From Nyssa sinensis (taxonomy: Eukaryota > Streptophyta > Magnoliopsida > Cornales > Nyssaceae), in NCBI GenBank assembly GCA_008638375.1, contig CM018051.1, positions 26,967,344-27,031,343 of the forward strand: a stretch of 64,000 nt of DNA, in the 5' to 3' direction. Below, piece after piece: positions 24,633 to 36,951 of the stretch (position 1 is the first letter of the stretch; every line of letters begins with the position of its first letter). Both the position numbers and the translations under genes were made by a program. A model generated the notes under the pieces. The model worked only from the letters and a program-made list of their open reading frames with translations, had not been told where the DNA came from and made no database searches.

Positions 24633-25122
24633 CCTGCCCACATTTCACTTGTCACTGAATATTTACATCCCTATATATATTGTTGGATTGAACATAGACA
24701 TAGAACTCTACGTGACATATTAATTGCTCAAATTTTCACTAGATGATGACAGAATTTAAGGAAACGATACCCTTAGGGTTACTTGTATTAAATTATGTTT
24801 CATGTCACTTTCTACGTATATTGCTAACTGAATATAGACACTGAACGCTTACTTATTGCTTACTGATTGTCAACAGAATCATCATTGAATCATGTTAAGG
24901 TACAGAACTTATGAAATACAGACTAGAAAAACCATAGAATACAATTGGGACTCACGTAAGGATTTCGAGGTACACTTGAAATTATAGAAAGAATCTTATG
25001 ATAATTAATGTAACAGTAAAACTTGATTCCCAACAAATGTGAAACGACTAACTCAGTTAGGCCATGATGTTAGAAGAACAACCGGAATTAGAATCATTAA
25101 GTTTGCGGACAAACTTATTTTT
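24633..25122 (+). other. Non-coding 3' internal region, gag-only unit 1 (pol remnant)
   Basis: The first ~40 bases after the stop still align with the autonomous protease start (CCTGCCCACATTTCAC against CCTGCTCATGTTTTAT) but the catalytic Asp-Thr-Gly codons are lost. The middle ~400 bp is AT-rich and unrecognisable. The last ~50 bp (TAAGTTTGCGGACAAACTT) again match the autonomous 3' end. Most of pol has been deleted or replaced. The same segment occurs in unit 2 at 29787-30276. Confidence 0.7.
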
Positions 25123-25135
25123 AAGGAGGTAAGAA
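25123..25135 (+). promoter_or_regulatory. Polypurine tract, unit 1
   Basis: AAGGAGGTAAGAA directly precedes the LTR start at 25136 and primes plus-strand DNA synthesis in such elements. The identical tract of unit 2 is at 30277-30289, and the autonomous element has the same sequence next to its 3' LTR. Confidence 0.85.
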
Positions 25136-28100
25136 TGTGATATCCCGACCCGGAATACGACACGATTACCGAGGCAAGTCGACTGAATAGCATAACCTGA
25201 GCTGCCTTAAACTTTAAGTCACAATAATTATGGAACTGAACCTAATTTCAAAAGATAAATGTTTTGATTAGTAAAGCTAGTGTCGGGTGGTACCCGAGCA
25301 ACTCGGAACCTTACCTCGAAAAGCGTGCATACATGCAACCCATGCATGCATACGTACGTACACATGCATAGTTCAGGGAATATTAGTGTATGTGTACGTG
25401 ATTAAAAATACCGTTATACGTATATATATGATTATAATGATATGTATAAAATATGTATTGTATAGGTATATATATATATATAATATAAATGTATTATGTA
25501 TATAATGTATTATGTGTATAAAATTAAATGAAGAAAGAAAAAAAAAAAGGAAAGGAAGCTTCCAAAACAAAAATCAGTGGGTGTGTGCATCACTGTGTGT
25601 GTGTGTGTGCATCACTGTGTGTTGTGTGTGTTTGGGAAACCCACCAACCGACCTTGATAAAGGTGGTGGATGTGTGTAAGTGATATATGTATATATGTAA
25701 ATATATATATGTATATGAGGTACGTGGGTGGCTAGGGTAAAGAGGGCAGTTCTCTGCAGTCAAGGATGACTGCAAGAGAGGAAGAGAGAGAGAGATAAGG
25801 TAGAGAGAGAAGAGGCGGTGGGTCTTTGTATATATATATATATGCACGGGTTTGAGTGAAGAGAGGTTAGAAAAGAAAAGGGAGAGTTAGGAACTGAAGG
25901 AGAGAAGAAGAAAGAAATATTGAAGCAGAAACAGAGAGGATTGGGAAGGTCACAGTAAGCTTAAAAATCCGAAACCCAGGTAATTCATTTCAGTACTGTT
26001 ATTTCGATTTAAAGCATAAAGCTTAGATATAATGGTAGGGTCTTAATAAGCATGATATTAGCTTTTAAATGCAAAAAGAATTAAGTTAAATGGTGTAGAA
26101 ACCGTGGAGAAATATGGAGTTGCAGGTTGATGGAATAATCTCGGGTTCCATGAAATTGTGTTTAAAACTTGGTTTTTATAATGAGAAATTGGTCCTCTAT
26201 TACACAGGAAACATATAGGATAAAAATAGAGTAAAAACCGTGACTTAACAGTCACGAAATAGAGAAGGAAGACTCGGCCGGAGAAGCGGCCGGAGGTAAA
26301 TAACTCCCTATTCGTGAAGATGGGGAGGGTTTTAGGGCAAGCCGAGGCTAGGGTCGAGGTCCTTGAAGGGAAAGGAATGGAATGGCATTGAAAAAGGGAG
26401 AGAAAATGACCGGATTTAGGTTGCCGTCACCGGAGATGGTGACGGAACCCTAAAGTTCTCTCACCGGAGCTTGGGGAAGATGATCGGAAAATCGGGGGGT
26501 CTACCGGGTTAAAAGAAACGGGTCTGGGTTTGAATCGGGTCGGGACCCGACCGGTTATAAAAAGGGTAAGTAAAGCTGTGTCGTTTTGGGTTTGAAATTA
26601 AATGGATTTGGGCATGTTTGGTTACACGGATAATAAATGGGAAATGGGTTTGAGGTTATCCGAACCCTGGATAGGGATAGGAAATTAGGTTATTGGAATC
26701 CGGTTTTTCATATGAAGTGAACCGTTTGGTTCAGGGCAAGGACTGACCGGTTTAGGGTTTTTAGGTCTGAACCCACTGGTTCAGACCGCAGCTTTTAGTA
26801 ATTGTGAACCGGCCCCAAATAGTTTGGAAAATTACACTGTTGCCCAAGTATAAAAAAATTAATTAAATATTAATTTTACAATAATGCCCCTATTCCAAAA
26901 AGAGGTCAAACGAAGTCCAAACGACACAAATGAATAGTCAAAACCTATTATCTCGGACGTTCTGAGTCCAATGGTGGGGTCCGTTTTACGAGACGGAACC
27001 CCGAAGGATAAAATACCGCAAAAGTGCAAAATGACTATTTTGCCCTTTTTAGTACAAAAGTCCAAATGGAATTCCGCGAAAGCCTAAACCGACTTTCTTC
27101 GGCATTCCGGACACAATGGTAAAGTCTAAAATAGTATTTGAAATACTTATGATAGAAAGGTATAAAATTTGATGAATAGCATTTATTCTGAAACGTACTC
27201 ACTGATATATAGGGAACTCGAAAGGCAAGGGTACCTTCACGGATTTCTGAGTTAGAATCACGATAGAGGTAAGTGGATCACTTTCTCTTCCATGTGGTGT
27301 TTCTAAAGCCAAGTTTATTCTCTTTACTGCCAAATTTGTACTCCTGAAAGTACTTCATGTTATTGTTATCCACAGTACGATATTGTTCTATCTTGTGGAC
27401 ATTAATTGACTATTGTACTATTGTTATTGAAATGAACCCTGCCTTGAAAGGCTTACTGTTATGCTTTACTGTATATATGATATTCCATTTTCATACTCCT
27501 TATGGAATCACAAATGATCATGCTATGTTTATAAATGCTGGAATTGTGCTCAGTCACAATATCCATCCGATGCTTCTGTGACGAACTAGTCCGTGAACGG
27601 ACATGTGGCAAAAGATGTGAGTTTAACTGAGAGGTATGCCGGGCCTCGAATTACGCAGAGGGGTTGCCATTCCCTACTACAGATTATAAGCATCTCCATT
27701 GGATTATTGTTATGGAAATATTGTTGAATGGTTACTGTTTCTTATGGACTACTGTTTCTTATGGATTACCTTACATTGTTCATTGGTTTGATTGTAAACG
27801 ATTTATTGTGGCAGTATTCTCATTGTGATAGGTTATTGTTGAGAAAACTCTTATCACTGCTTATTCATTACTTCTGACTGTATATTGTGCCCCACTACTT
27901 ATTGGCCATCATGGCAACTGTTCTCATTGGCTATCACAGCATCTCCTTTCTTATGATTGGCTATCATATTTTATTCATGGATTCACGTTCTTTATAATCA
28001 TCGATACCAGTGTCGGAGATCTGGTTTACTTGCTGAGCTTCATAGCTCATTCCACCCCACTTACTCCCATTTCAGGTGATGACGCTGCAAGACCCCAGTA

Positions 28101-28434
28101 GGAGTCTGAGAGCGTAGGGGAACATTTTGAAGTACTGATCAGTCTATGTTAGTTCTCCCATGTATTCACCACCCCCGGGTGCTGGTTACGGATTAGTCCT
28201 CATTTTGTATTATGTAGAACTATGTCATGTATTTAATAAGACTTCCGCTGTTTAATGTATTTAAAAAGGCTTCCGCTGGATTACTGTAATTGATAAAGGC
28301 TTCCGCTGTTTACTGTTAAAATTTTTAGTACATTGCATAATAGTATTATGATACTGGAACGGAAAAAGTAGGGACGGCCTTCGGGTCGGCCCCGCGACAC
28401 GAGATCCGCATAGGGTGGGTTTCGGGTCGTGACA
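25136..28434 (+). repeat. LTR 2 (shared, central) of the gag-only array
   Basis: It is the same 3299-bp LTR as 19982-23280, shifted by exactly 5154 bp. It serves as 3' LTR of unit 1 and 5' LTR of unit 2. I noticed no differences, including at the TA and TG microsatellites. Confidence 0.92.
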
Positions 28435-28437
28435 GCT

Positions 28438-28449
28438 TGGTATCAGAGC
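28438..28449 (+). promoter_or_regulatory. Primer-binding site, unit 2
   Basis: TGGTATCAGAGC lies three bases after the central LTR, identical to the site in unit 1. Confidence 0.9.
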
Positions 28450-28622
28450 TATAGGTTCGATTGTGAGTCATGGGAGATAGGACTAGAGTTAAGACTGTTA
28501 GGTATGACAGATACTTTATATTTTACAATCATTGACTAATTGCCTTACACATTGACTGGTTATCTTATTGGTTATCTCATTGGTTATCTTATTGGTTATC
28601 ATCACGGGTTACTCTTACAGAC

Positions 28623-29786
28623 ATGGTAAACACGAGGCAAGGTCCGTTACCTATGGATCGTTTAGAACAACTAGAAAGAATGATGCGGACTATCATTGAA
28701 AGTCTACCACAGATACAGGCTAGTGCTAACCAACCAGTACAGCCAGTACCACAGGAACAGCCTGTCAACGCAGGCGACAATGTAGGGCATCGTCAAGGAA
28801 ATGAGCGAGACACTGCATACTTGTATGAGCGGTTTCAGAAGATGAAACCCCCGACATTTGACGGTACAGGAGGAGCCACTATAGCTGAGGAGTGGTTATT
28901 GGAAATGAACAGGATCTTTAAAATCCTAATATGCACTGAGGTCCAAAAAGTGGCATACGCCACTTACATGCTCAAAGGTATGGCACATAAATGGTGGATG
29001 ATAGAAGAAGATAAAGAGCCAGGCATGAACTGGCAACGATTTACTGATATCTTCAATAAGAAGTACTTCTCCCAAGAAGTACGAAACCGGAGAGTTGCTG
29101 AGTTTATGGTATTGCAACAGGGGGCAATGACAGTGGAGCAATACGAGGCTAGATTTACTGAGTTGGCTAGATTTGCCCCTGGTGCTATCAGTACCGAGGA
29201 CTTGAAGGCTCGCAAATTTGAGGAAGGACTGAAGTGGCCTATTAAAGATAGACTGGTGTCCCATCGACTGACTACTTATGATGATGTCGTGGAAACGGCC
29301 CGTATTATAGAAAGGAGTGGTGAGGAGTACGCCAAGAGACGAGGGAACCAGAAACAGGGAGGTAACCAGAGTAGGGGGCAAGGGCCTTCTTCCTCTGGAC
29401 TAGGACCTACATTTATCAGACCAGGGACTGAATCCCACACCACAGAGCCCATTCAGAGGAGACCAGACTATACCAAAGAAAGCGCTACCCAATGCACTCG
29501 CTGCCAGAAGGTTCACAAAGGCCAGTGTCTTAAGGGTAGCAATGCTTGTTACTATTGTGGCAAGGAAGGGCATATTGCGAGACTATGTCCCCAGAATGCT
29601 CAGGCCACGACTAGTATTGCCTCAGCTGGACCAACAACACCAGCAATAGCAGCACCTAGACCCCCAACCCAGAGGAGTGGACAAGGAAATGTCCAACAGC
29701 AGGCAGGACGGGTTTTCTCTATTTTCCCAGAGGATATGCAGGCTACAACCTCTAGAGTTGCAGGTATTCCTTTAGTCTACCCATAG
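28623..29786 (+). CDS. gag: Gag polyprotein, array unit 2 (387 aa)
   Basis: The translation is identical over all 387 residues to the Gag of unit 1 at 23469-24632, with the same gag core, zinc knuckle and terminal TAG. The identity means that the duplication is very recent, has been homogenised, or is an assembly artefact. It would be expressed from the central LTR. Confidence 0.92.
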   Translation: MVNTRQGPLPMDRLEQLERMMRTIIESLPQIQASANQPVQPVPQEQPVNAGDNVGHRQGNERDTAYLYERFQKMKPPTFDGTGGATIAEEWLLEMNRIFKILICTEVQKVAYATYMLKGMAHKWWMIEEDKEPGMNWQRFTDIFNKKYFSQEVRNRRVAEFMVLQQGAMTVEQYEARFTELARFAPGAISTEDLKARKFEEGLKWPIKDRLVSHRLTTYDDVVETARIIERSGEEYAKRRGNQKQGGNQSRGQGPSSSGLGPTFIRPGTESHTTEPIQRRPDYTKESATQCTRCQKVHKGQCLKGSNACYYCGKEGHIARLCPQNAQATTSIASAGPTTPAIAAPRPPTQRSGQGNVQQQAGRVFSIFPEDMQATTSRVAGIPLVYP

Positions 29787-30276
29787 CCTGCCCACATTTC
29801 ACTTGTCACTGAATATTTACATCCCTATATATATTGTTGGATTGAACATAGACATAGAACTCTACGTGACATATTAATTGCTCAAATTTTCACTAGATGA
29901 TGACAGAATTTAAGGAAACGATACCCTTAGGGTTACTTGTATTAAATTATGTTTCATGTCACTTTCTACGTATATTGCTAACTGAATATAGACACTGAAC
30001 GCTTACTTATTGCTTACTGATTGTCAACAGAATCATCATTGAATCATGTTAAGGTACAGAACTTATGAAATACAGACTAGAAAAACCATAGAATACAATT
30101 GGGACTCACGTAAGGATTTCGAGGTACACTTGAAATTATAGAAAGAATCTTATGATAATTAATGTAACAGTAAAACTTGATTCCCAACAAATGTGAAACG
30201 ACTAACTCAGTTAGGCCATGATGTTAGAAGAACAACCGGAATTAGAATCATTAAGTTTGCGGACAAACTTATTTTT

Positions 30277-30289
30277 AAGGAGGTAAGAA
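30277..30289 (+). promoter_or_regulatory. Polypurine tract, unit 2
   Basis: AAGGAGGTAAGAA directly precedes the third LTR at 30290. Confidence 0.85.
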
Positions 30290-33200
30290 TGTGATATCCC
30301 GACCCGGAATACGACACGATTACCGAGGCAAGTCGACTGAATAGCATAACCTGAGCTGCCTTAAACTTTAAGTCACAATAATTATGGAACTGAACCTAAT
30401 TTCAAAAGATAAATGTTTTGATTAGTAAAGCTAGTGTCGGGTGGTACCCGAGCAACTCGGAACCTTACCTCGAAAAGCGTGCATACATGCAACCCATGCA
30501 TGCATACGTACGTACACATGCATAGTTCAGGGAATATTAGTGTATGTGTACGTGATTAAAAATACCGTTATACGTATATATATGATTATAATGATATGTA
30601 TAAAATATGTATTGTATAGGTATATATATATATATAATATAAATGTATTATGTATATAATGTATTATGTGTATAAAATTAAATGAAGAAAGAAAAAAAAA
30701 AAGGAAAGGAAGCTTCCAAAACAAAAATCAGTGGGTGTGTGCATCACTGTGTGTGTGTGTGTGCATCACTGTGTGTTGTGTGTGTTTGGGAAACCCACCA
30801 ACCGACCTTGATAAAGGTGGTGGATGTGTGTAAGTGATATATGTATATATGTAAATATATATATGTATATGAGGTACGTGGGTGGCTAGGGTAAAGAGGG
30901 CAGTTCTCTGCAGTCAAGGATGACTGCAAGAGAGGAAGAGAGAGAGAGATAAGGTAGAGAGAGAAGAGGCGGTGGGTCTTTGTATATATATATATATGCA
31001 CGGGTTTGAGTGAAGAGAGGTTAGAAAAGAAAAGGGAGAGTTAGGAACTGAAGGAGAGAAGAAGAAAGAAATATTGAAGCAGAAACAGAGAGGATTGGGA
31101 AGGTCACAGTAAGCTTAAAAATCCGAAACCCAGGTAATTCATTTCAGTACTGTTATTTCGATTTAAAGCATAAAGCTTAGATATAATGGTAGGGTCTTAA
31201 TAAGCATGATATTAGCTTTTAAATGCAAAAAGAATTAAGTTAAATGGTGTAGAAACCGTGGAGAAATATGGAGTTGCAGGTTGATGGAATAATCTCGGGT
31301 TCCATGAAATTGTGTTTAAAACTTGGTTTTTATAATGAGAAATTGGTCCTCTATTACACAGGAAACATATAGGATAAAAATAGAGTAAAAACCGTGACTT
31401 AACAGTCACGAAATAGAGAAGGAAGACTCGGCCGGAGAAGCGGCCGGAGGTAAATAACTCCCTATTCGTGAAGATGGGGAGGGTTTTAGGGCAAGCCGAG
31501 GCTAGGGTCGAGGTCCTTGAAGGGAAAGGAATGGAATGGCATTGAAAAAGGGAGAGAAAATGACCGGATTTAGGTTGCCGTCACCGGAGATGGTGACGGA
31601 ACCCTAAAGTTCTCTCACCGGAGCTTGGGGAAGATGATCGGAAAATCGGGGGGTCTACCGGGTTAAAAGAAACGGGTCTGGGTTTGAATCGGGTCGGGAC
31701 CCGACCGGTTATAAAAAGGGTAAGTAAAGCTGTGTCGTTTTGGGTTTGAAATTAAATGGATTTGGGCATGTTTGGTTACACGGATAATAAATGGGAAATG
31801 GGTTTGAGGTTATCCGAACCCTGGATAGGGATAGGAAATTAGGTTATTGGAATCCGGTTTTTCATATGAAGTGAACCGTTTGGTTCAGGGCAAGGACTGA
31901 CCGGTTTAGGGTTTTTAGGTCTGAACCCACTGGTTCAGACCGCAGCTTTTAGTAATTGTGAACCGGCCCCAAATAGTTTGGAAAATTACACTGTTGCCCA
32001 AGTATAAAAAAATTAATTAAATATTAATTTTACAATAATGCCCCTATTCCAAAAAGAGGTCAAACGAAGTCCAAACGACACAAATGAATAGTCAAAACCT
32101 ATTATCTCGGACGTTCTGAGTCCAATGGTGGGGTCCGTTTTACGAGACGGAACCCCGAAGGATAAAATACCGCAAAAGTGCAAAATGACTATTTTGCCCT
32201 TTTTAGTACAAAAGTCCAAATGGAATTCCGCGAAAGCCTAAACCGACTTTCTTCGGCATTCCGGACACAATGGTAAAGTCTAAAATAGTATTTGAAATAC
32301 TTATGATAGAAAGGTATAAAATTTGATGAATAGCATTTATTCTGAAACGTACTCACTGATATATAGGGAACTCGAAAGGCAAGGGTACCTTCACGGATTT
32401 CTGAGTTAGAATCACGATAGAGGTAAGTGGATCACTTTCTCTTCCATGTGGTGTTTCTAAAGCCAAGTTTATTCTCTTTACTGCCAAATTTGTACTCCTG
32501 AAAGTACTTCATGTTATTGTTATCCACAGTACGATATTGTTCTATCTTGTGGACATTAATTGACTATTGTACTATTGTTATTGAAATGAACCCTGCCTTG
32601 AAAGGCTTACTGTTATGCTTTACTGTATATATGATATTCCATTTTCATACTCCTTATGGAATCACAAATGATCATGCTATGTTTATAAATGCTGGAATTG
32701 TGCTCAGTCACAATATCCATCCGATGCTTCTGTGACGAACTAGTCCGTGAACGGACATGTGGCAAAAGATGTGAGTTTAACTGAGAGGTATGCCGGGCCT
32801 CGAATTACGCAGAGGGGTTGCCATTCCCTACTACAGATTATAAGCATCTCCATTGGATTATTGTTATGGAAATATTGTTGAATGGTTACTGTTTCTTATG
32901 GACTACTGTTTCTTATGGATTACCTTACATTGTTCATTGGTTTGATTGTAAACGATTTATTGTGGCAGTATTCTCATTGTGATAGGTTATTGTTGAGAAA
33001 ACTCTTATCACTGCTTATTCATTACTTCTGACTGTATATTGTGCCCCACTACTTATTGGCCATCATGGCAACTGTTCTCATTGGCTATCACAGCATCTCC
33101 TTTCTTATGATTGGCTATCATATTTTATTCATGGATTCACGTTCTTTATAATCATCGATACCAGTGTCGGAGATCTGGTTTACTTGCTGAGCTTCATAGC

Positions 33201-33588
33201 TCATTCCACCCCACTTACTCCCATTTCAGGTGATGACGCTGCAAGACCCCAGTAGGAGTCTGAGAGCGTAGGGGAACATTTTGAAGTACTGATCAGTCTA
33301 TGTTAGTTCTCCCATGTATTCACCACCCCCGGGTGCTGGTTACGGATTAGTCCTCATTTTGTATTATGTAGAACTATGTCATGTATTTAATAAGACTTCC
33401 GCTGTTTAATGTATTTAAAAAGGCTTCCGCTGGATTACTGTAATTGATAAAGGCTTCCGCTGTTTACTGTTAAAATTTTTAGTACATTGCATAATAGTAT
33501 TATGATACTGGAACGGAAAAAGTAGGGACGGCCTTCGGGTCGGCCCCGCGACACGAGATCCGCATAGGGTGGGTTTCGGGTCGTGACA
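30290..33588 (+). repeat. LTR 3 of the gag-only array
   Basis: The third copy of the 3299-bp LTR is offset by 5154 bp from LTR 2. It ends GGGTCGTGACA at 33588 and is followed by the target duplication ATGTA instead of a PBS. Confidence 0.92.
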
Positions 33589-33593
33589 ATGTA

Positions 33594-33920
33594 TCCCACT
33601 TATCTAGCTCACAGGATTAGGTTGATTGGTTACTTTGTTCAAGACATCTATTCTTAGTTGATACCTACCTAGTCTCATGATTTCATTGGATATAATTGTT
33701 GTATATTTTTTTTATATGATTTCACATAGTATAGTTGGTTGTGATGTGCAAGAAACAGGTGTAACTACATTTGAGTAATGCTAGTTGTTTTGTATAGTAT
33801 AGAATAATAGGTCAAAATGTATAATTTCCTTCTCTTTGGCTCTTTGGGGTTATGTATTTTGATGTATTTTATTCTTATACTATTGGTACAGTTTTGTCAC
33901 GGATTGCCAAATGGGTAGTT
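33594..33920 (+). other. Continuation of the decayed copia 3' region after the gag-only array
   Basis: No coding frame is visible. The segment ends with TTTGTCAC...TTGCCAAATGGGTAGTT just before TGTTAGGACC at 33921, a degenerate form of the purine-tract/LTR junction common in SIRE-like elements. Removing the gag-only array would join this to 18971-19981. Confidence 0.35.
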
Positions 33921-35860
33921 TGTTAGGACCGAGGGATTTGATATTGTAATTAGCTAATCTAGTTTGACAAAACATGTTTTGATTGTAATAATTACACTAG
34001 TCCTACGGTTAGAGTGACTCAATGCCTCGTTCTACTCCAAGATGGTCTAGGCTTCATTGTGGTGCACATCTACCGGCCGACTTAGTTCATAAAGGGTATT
34101 TTGGAAAATTTGGAAGTTTGTTTTGATTTTGATCTCACACACTCACACATTACATGCATTGCATATAGTTGACAACATATCTTCATATGTATGTAGATCA
34201 CTTGTGTTTTGAAACCATTATACCAAAAATGCATGTTTAAAAAACACTTAGGGAAATTAAGTTCACAATGCAAGAATAAAATGTCTAAGCCACAGTTGCT
34301 CATTCGAACAAACCAACTCTAGAAGAGACTAAGAACATTATTGTTAGGACCCTAGGGTTCATCTTGTGAATTGGCTAATCTGGTTAGACAAAACATGCTT
34401 TGTGTAATCCGTACATAAGTCATTCAAGTTGAGTACCTCGATGCCCGTTCTTACCCAAGTTCGTCCAAGAGACATTACCATGTATCACTACCGGTTGACT
34501 TGTTTTTAGAAGGGTAAAATGTTCTTTTGTGTTTGATCGGATTTCACACACTCACATCATGCATGCATAGCATATAGATTTTATCTTATCATCATGTATG
34601 TGATTGACTTGTGGTTGTGAACTATTTTTCCCAAAATGCATCTTTGAAAATAAACAAATAGAAAAATTCAGTTTGCAAGACAAGCTTTGATGAGGAACTC
34701 ACTGTTGCTCCTTTTTTTTAACAACAGTAGGGTTCATTCTCATTTTTCTCATTTGTTCGAACCCTTGTATCAAATGAGTTACTGCAGCTTCAGAGTTGTA
34801 CTCATTCGATACGAATGATGGTTCGTTCGAACGAACCCTAGGCGAAAAATAGATTTATAATCTGATTTCTTCTCTAGTGGGGATCAACCAAGCTCTTTGC
34901 GAAAATATATTTGAGAGCAGTCAAACAATAGAATGAGAGTCTCAATTTGTGAGAGCAAAATTGTTGATAGATCTTGATGCTTTTGTGAGAGATTGATCAT
35001 TCATGACATTCATTATCTTCTCTAATCATTTTTGTTGATCTAATTTGATCAAAGCACACGATTCGATCAGACCTTAAGAGCCTTGGTTCGTGTCAAATTC
35101 ACCATTGATGATTGAAGGAGTTCAAGCACAAAGATTTGACATTGAGTGATCGGTGGACACCGAGGTCATGTGGATTCACGATTATTTTGAAGAGGCTTGA
35201 TCGGAGGAGTTCGAGACCATGGAGGAGTCTAGTTGTTTTAAGGATTGACTATAATAGCTTGGGGATTCGTAAGGAATTTGAAGACAATCGGTGAGAATGG
35301 TGATAAAGGGACTTAAATCATTTGGAGACTTATTGTAGTTCATTTTTCATCATAGTTCATCACTTCTATGAGCATTGGCACGGCTCTGGAGTTTTACTCC
35401 TAGGATTATTGTCCTTGGTAGTTTTCTCCGTCATCAATCGATGTGCAATTTCTTCTCTCTCATTCTCTTTCAATTTACTATATGTTTGATTTGAATTTTT
35501 TCTACTTTATTTGAGAAATTGGGTTTTCATAATTTCATAATTGTGTATTCAATTGAGATAATTGAAAAACTTAGTTTAGTAAATTGATTGGAGAAATGGA
35601 TAACTTAGTTGATTTTGAATTGAATTGTGAAAATTGCTATAAAATCAATTTAGTTGTTAATTTTGGTGAATGTTGAATTGGTTGATTCTTGGTGGTTTCA
35701 TTGGTGAAAGGGCTTAAACATTGGATTAATCATGTTGAGTGATTTGTTGATTAATTGTGTCATCATTGTAATTAACCAATAATTGGAATTAAAGAAAAAT
35801 AAATTTTTAATTCTAGACCTACCTATTCAACCCCCCCCCCCCAAATCTTCTAGGTAGTTC
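33921..35860 (+). mobile_element. Probable LTR of a Ty1/copia SIRE-like element, with internal duplication
   Basis: It starts TGTTAGGACC after a degenerate purine tract. A diverged second copy of its first ~420 bp begins at 34342 (TGTTAGGACCCTAGG), sharing GACAAAACATG, CACACACTCACA and CATGCAT-rich segments. An 18-bp perfect palindrome GGTTCGTTCGAACGAACC lies at 34820-34837. Near the end a 12-base C run (about 35831) is followed by TTCTAGGTAGTTCACAACTTGG, reminiscent of SIRE LTR ends. The family assignment and right edge are tentative; the short frames are not credible genes. Confidence 0.45.
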
Positions 35861-35879
35861 ACAACTTGGGACCTTGAGT

Positions 35880-36951
35880 GATATCCATTAGAAGTTTTGA
35901 ATGGCTTTCTTTATGAGTAGCATTCTTAAATGATTTAATGCATGAATAGCTAAGGATGTTTTGCAAGCATGTTTTTAAGTATTACTTGCCTCACGGACCC
36001 TGCCGGGGGATAAGAGCCAGTAGACCATTTATTGATTAAGATAGCAAGGACTTCGCCAAAAGTCAAAATCCAAAAGGTGCTATATAAGCCCAGAGCTCTA
36101 AATTACATATATGGTTACCAAGGTGACAATGATGACCCTTAGGGACATACGATATAAAGATGGTTTGGCATGTGATACTTACTTATTTCTCTTTCATTGT
36201 TTTGAAATGCATGATGAAATGATATTTTGAAAAACTAGACTGACACAACCTTTATGTAACGATTACAACATGTGTTGAAAATCATAGATTCATTTTATTG
36301 ATTATGAAAAGAATGTCAGTAGCTTTTAGCACAAGTATCTTTTAACTTCAATCCATGAACGTTTTATAAAAGTTTATGAAATCTATAAAAAGGTTTATGA
36401 AATGTGTTTCCAGAAAACCATGATAGGGTATTGAAGTTACTTACGAGCTTTCTATTAAGCTCACAGGGTTTTATCTTGTAGTTTTCAGGAAGGACCAGGA
36501 AGTTTACAAAAGCAGATGCAAGTAATCCAGGATAAATATAGAAAGTCTAGCTAGAAAAGAATTAGTATCTCAACCATTGAGGTATCAATCTGAAGTAATG
36601 AATACCTAAGTGATGTGACAGTTTAGAGAATAACAAAACCAGAATAATGTTATCATTGTTCTAATAGTTAGACATTTATATGTACTGAAACGATGGGTTC
36701 ATGTCATTGAAACTCTAATGTAAAGTTTAGTTATGCTCTGTCAAATATGATAACATTCAAGAAAATGTTTACAGACACAGATTTTTGTTACATGATTAGT
36801 AAAACCGAATGCAATCTATTTGGACATATTAAAAGGCCTTCGGGTAGACACGTTATCAATATGCTACCAAATGGTTAGTGTATTGGTGAGTTGCCTAGAT
36901 GGCCAATCACTATTCCTAATCTTCATAGGGTGGGTTCTGAGATGTGATACA
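35880..36951 (+). mobile_element. LTR C, right part (5' LTR of a degraded non-coding element)
   Basis: It ends ATAGGGTGGGTTCTGAGATGTGATACA at 36951, a diverged version of the LTR terminus seen elsewhere here, and a PBS follows at once. An acceptor-2-like GTTTTCAG (AG 36487-36488) and a GGCCTTCGGGTAG motif near the end match the shared LTR design. The left part is missing or replaced by the SIRE-like LTR. Confidence 0.6.

Larger units (their letters stand above)
19982..33588 (+). mobile_element. Tandem gag-only (TR-GAG-like) Ty3/gypsy element: LTR-gag-LTR-gag-LTR
   Basis: Three LTRs of 3299 bp and two internal regions of 1855 bp alternate with an exact period of 5154 bp and share LTRs between units. 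PBS and PPT are present in each internal region, and only Gag is encoded. One ATGTA duplication flanks the whole structure. This fits unequal recombination between the LTRs of neighbouring copies, or insertion of a multimer; an assembly duplication must also be considered because the units look identical. LTR, PBS, PPT and Gag closely resemble those of the autonomous chromovirus at 40222-64000, its probable helper. Terminal-repeat elements that keep only GAG are a described plant class. Confidence 0.9.
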
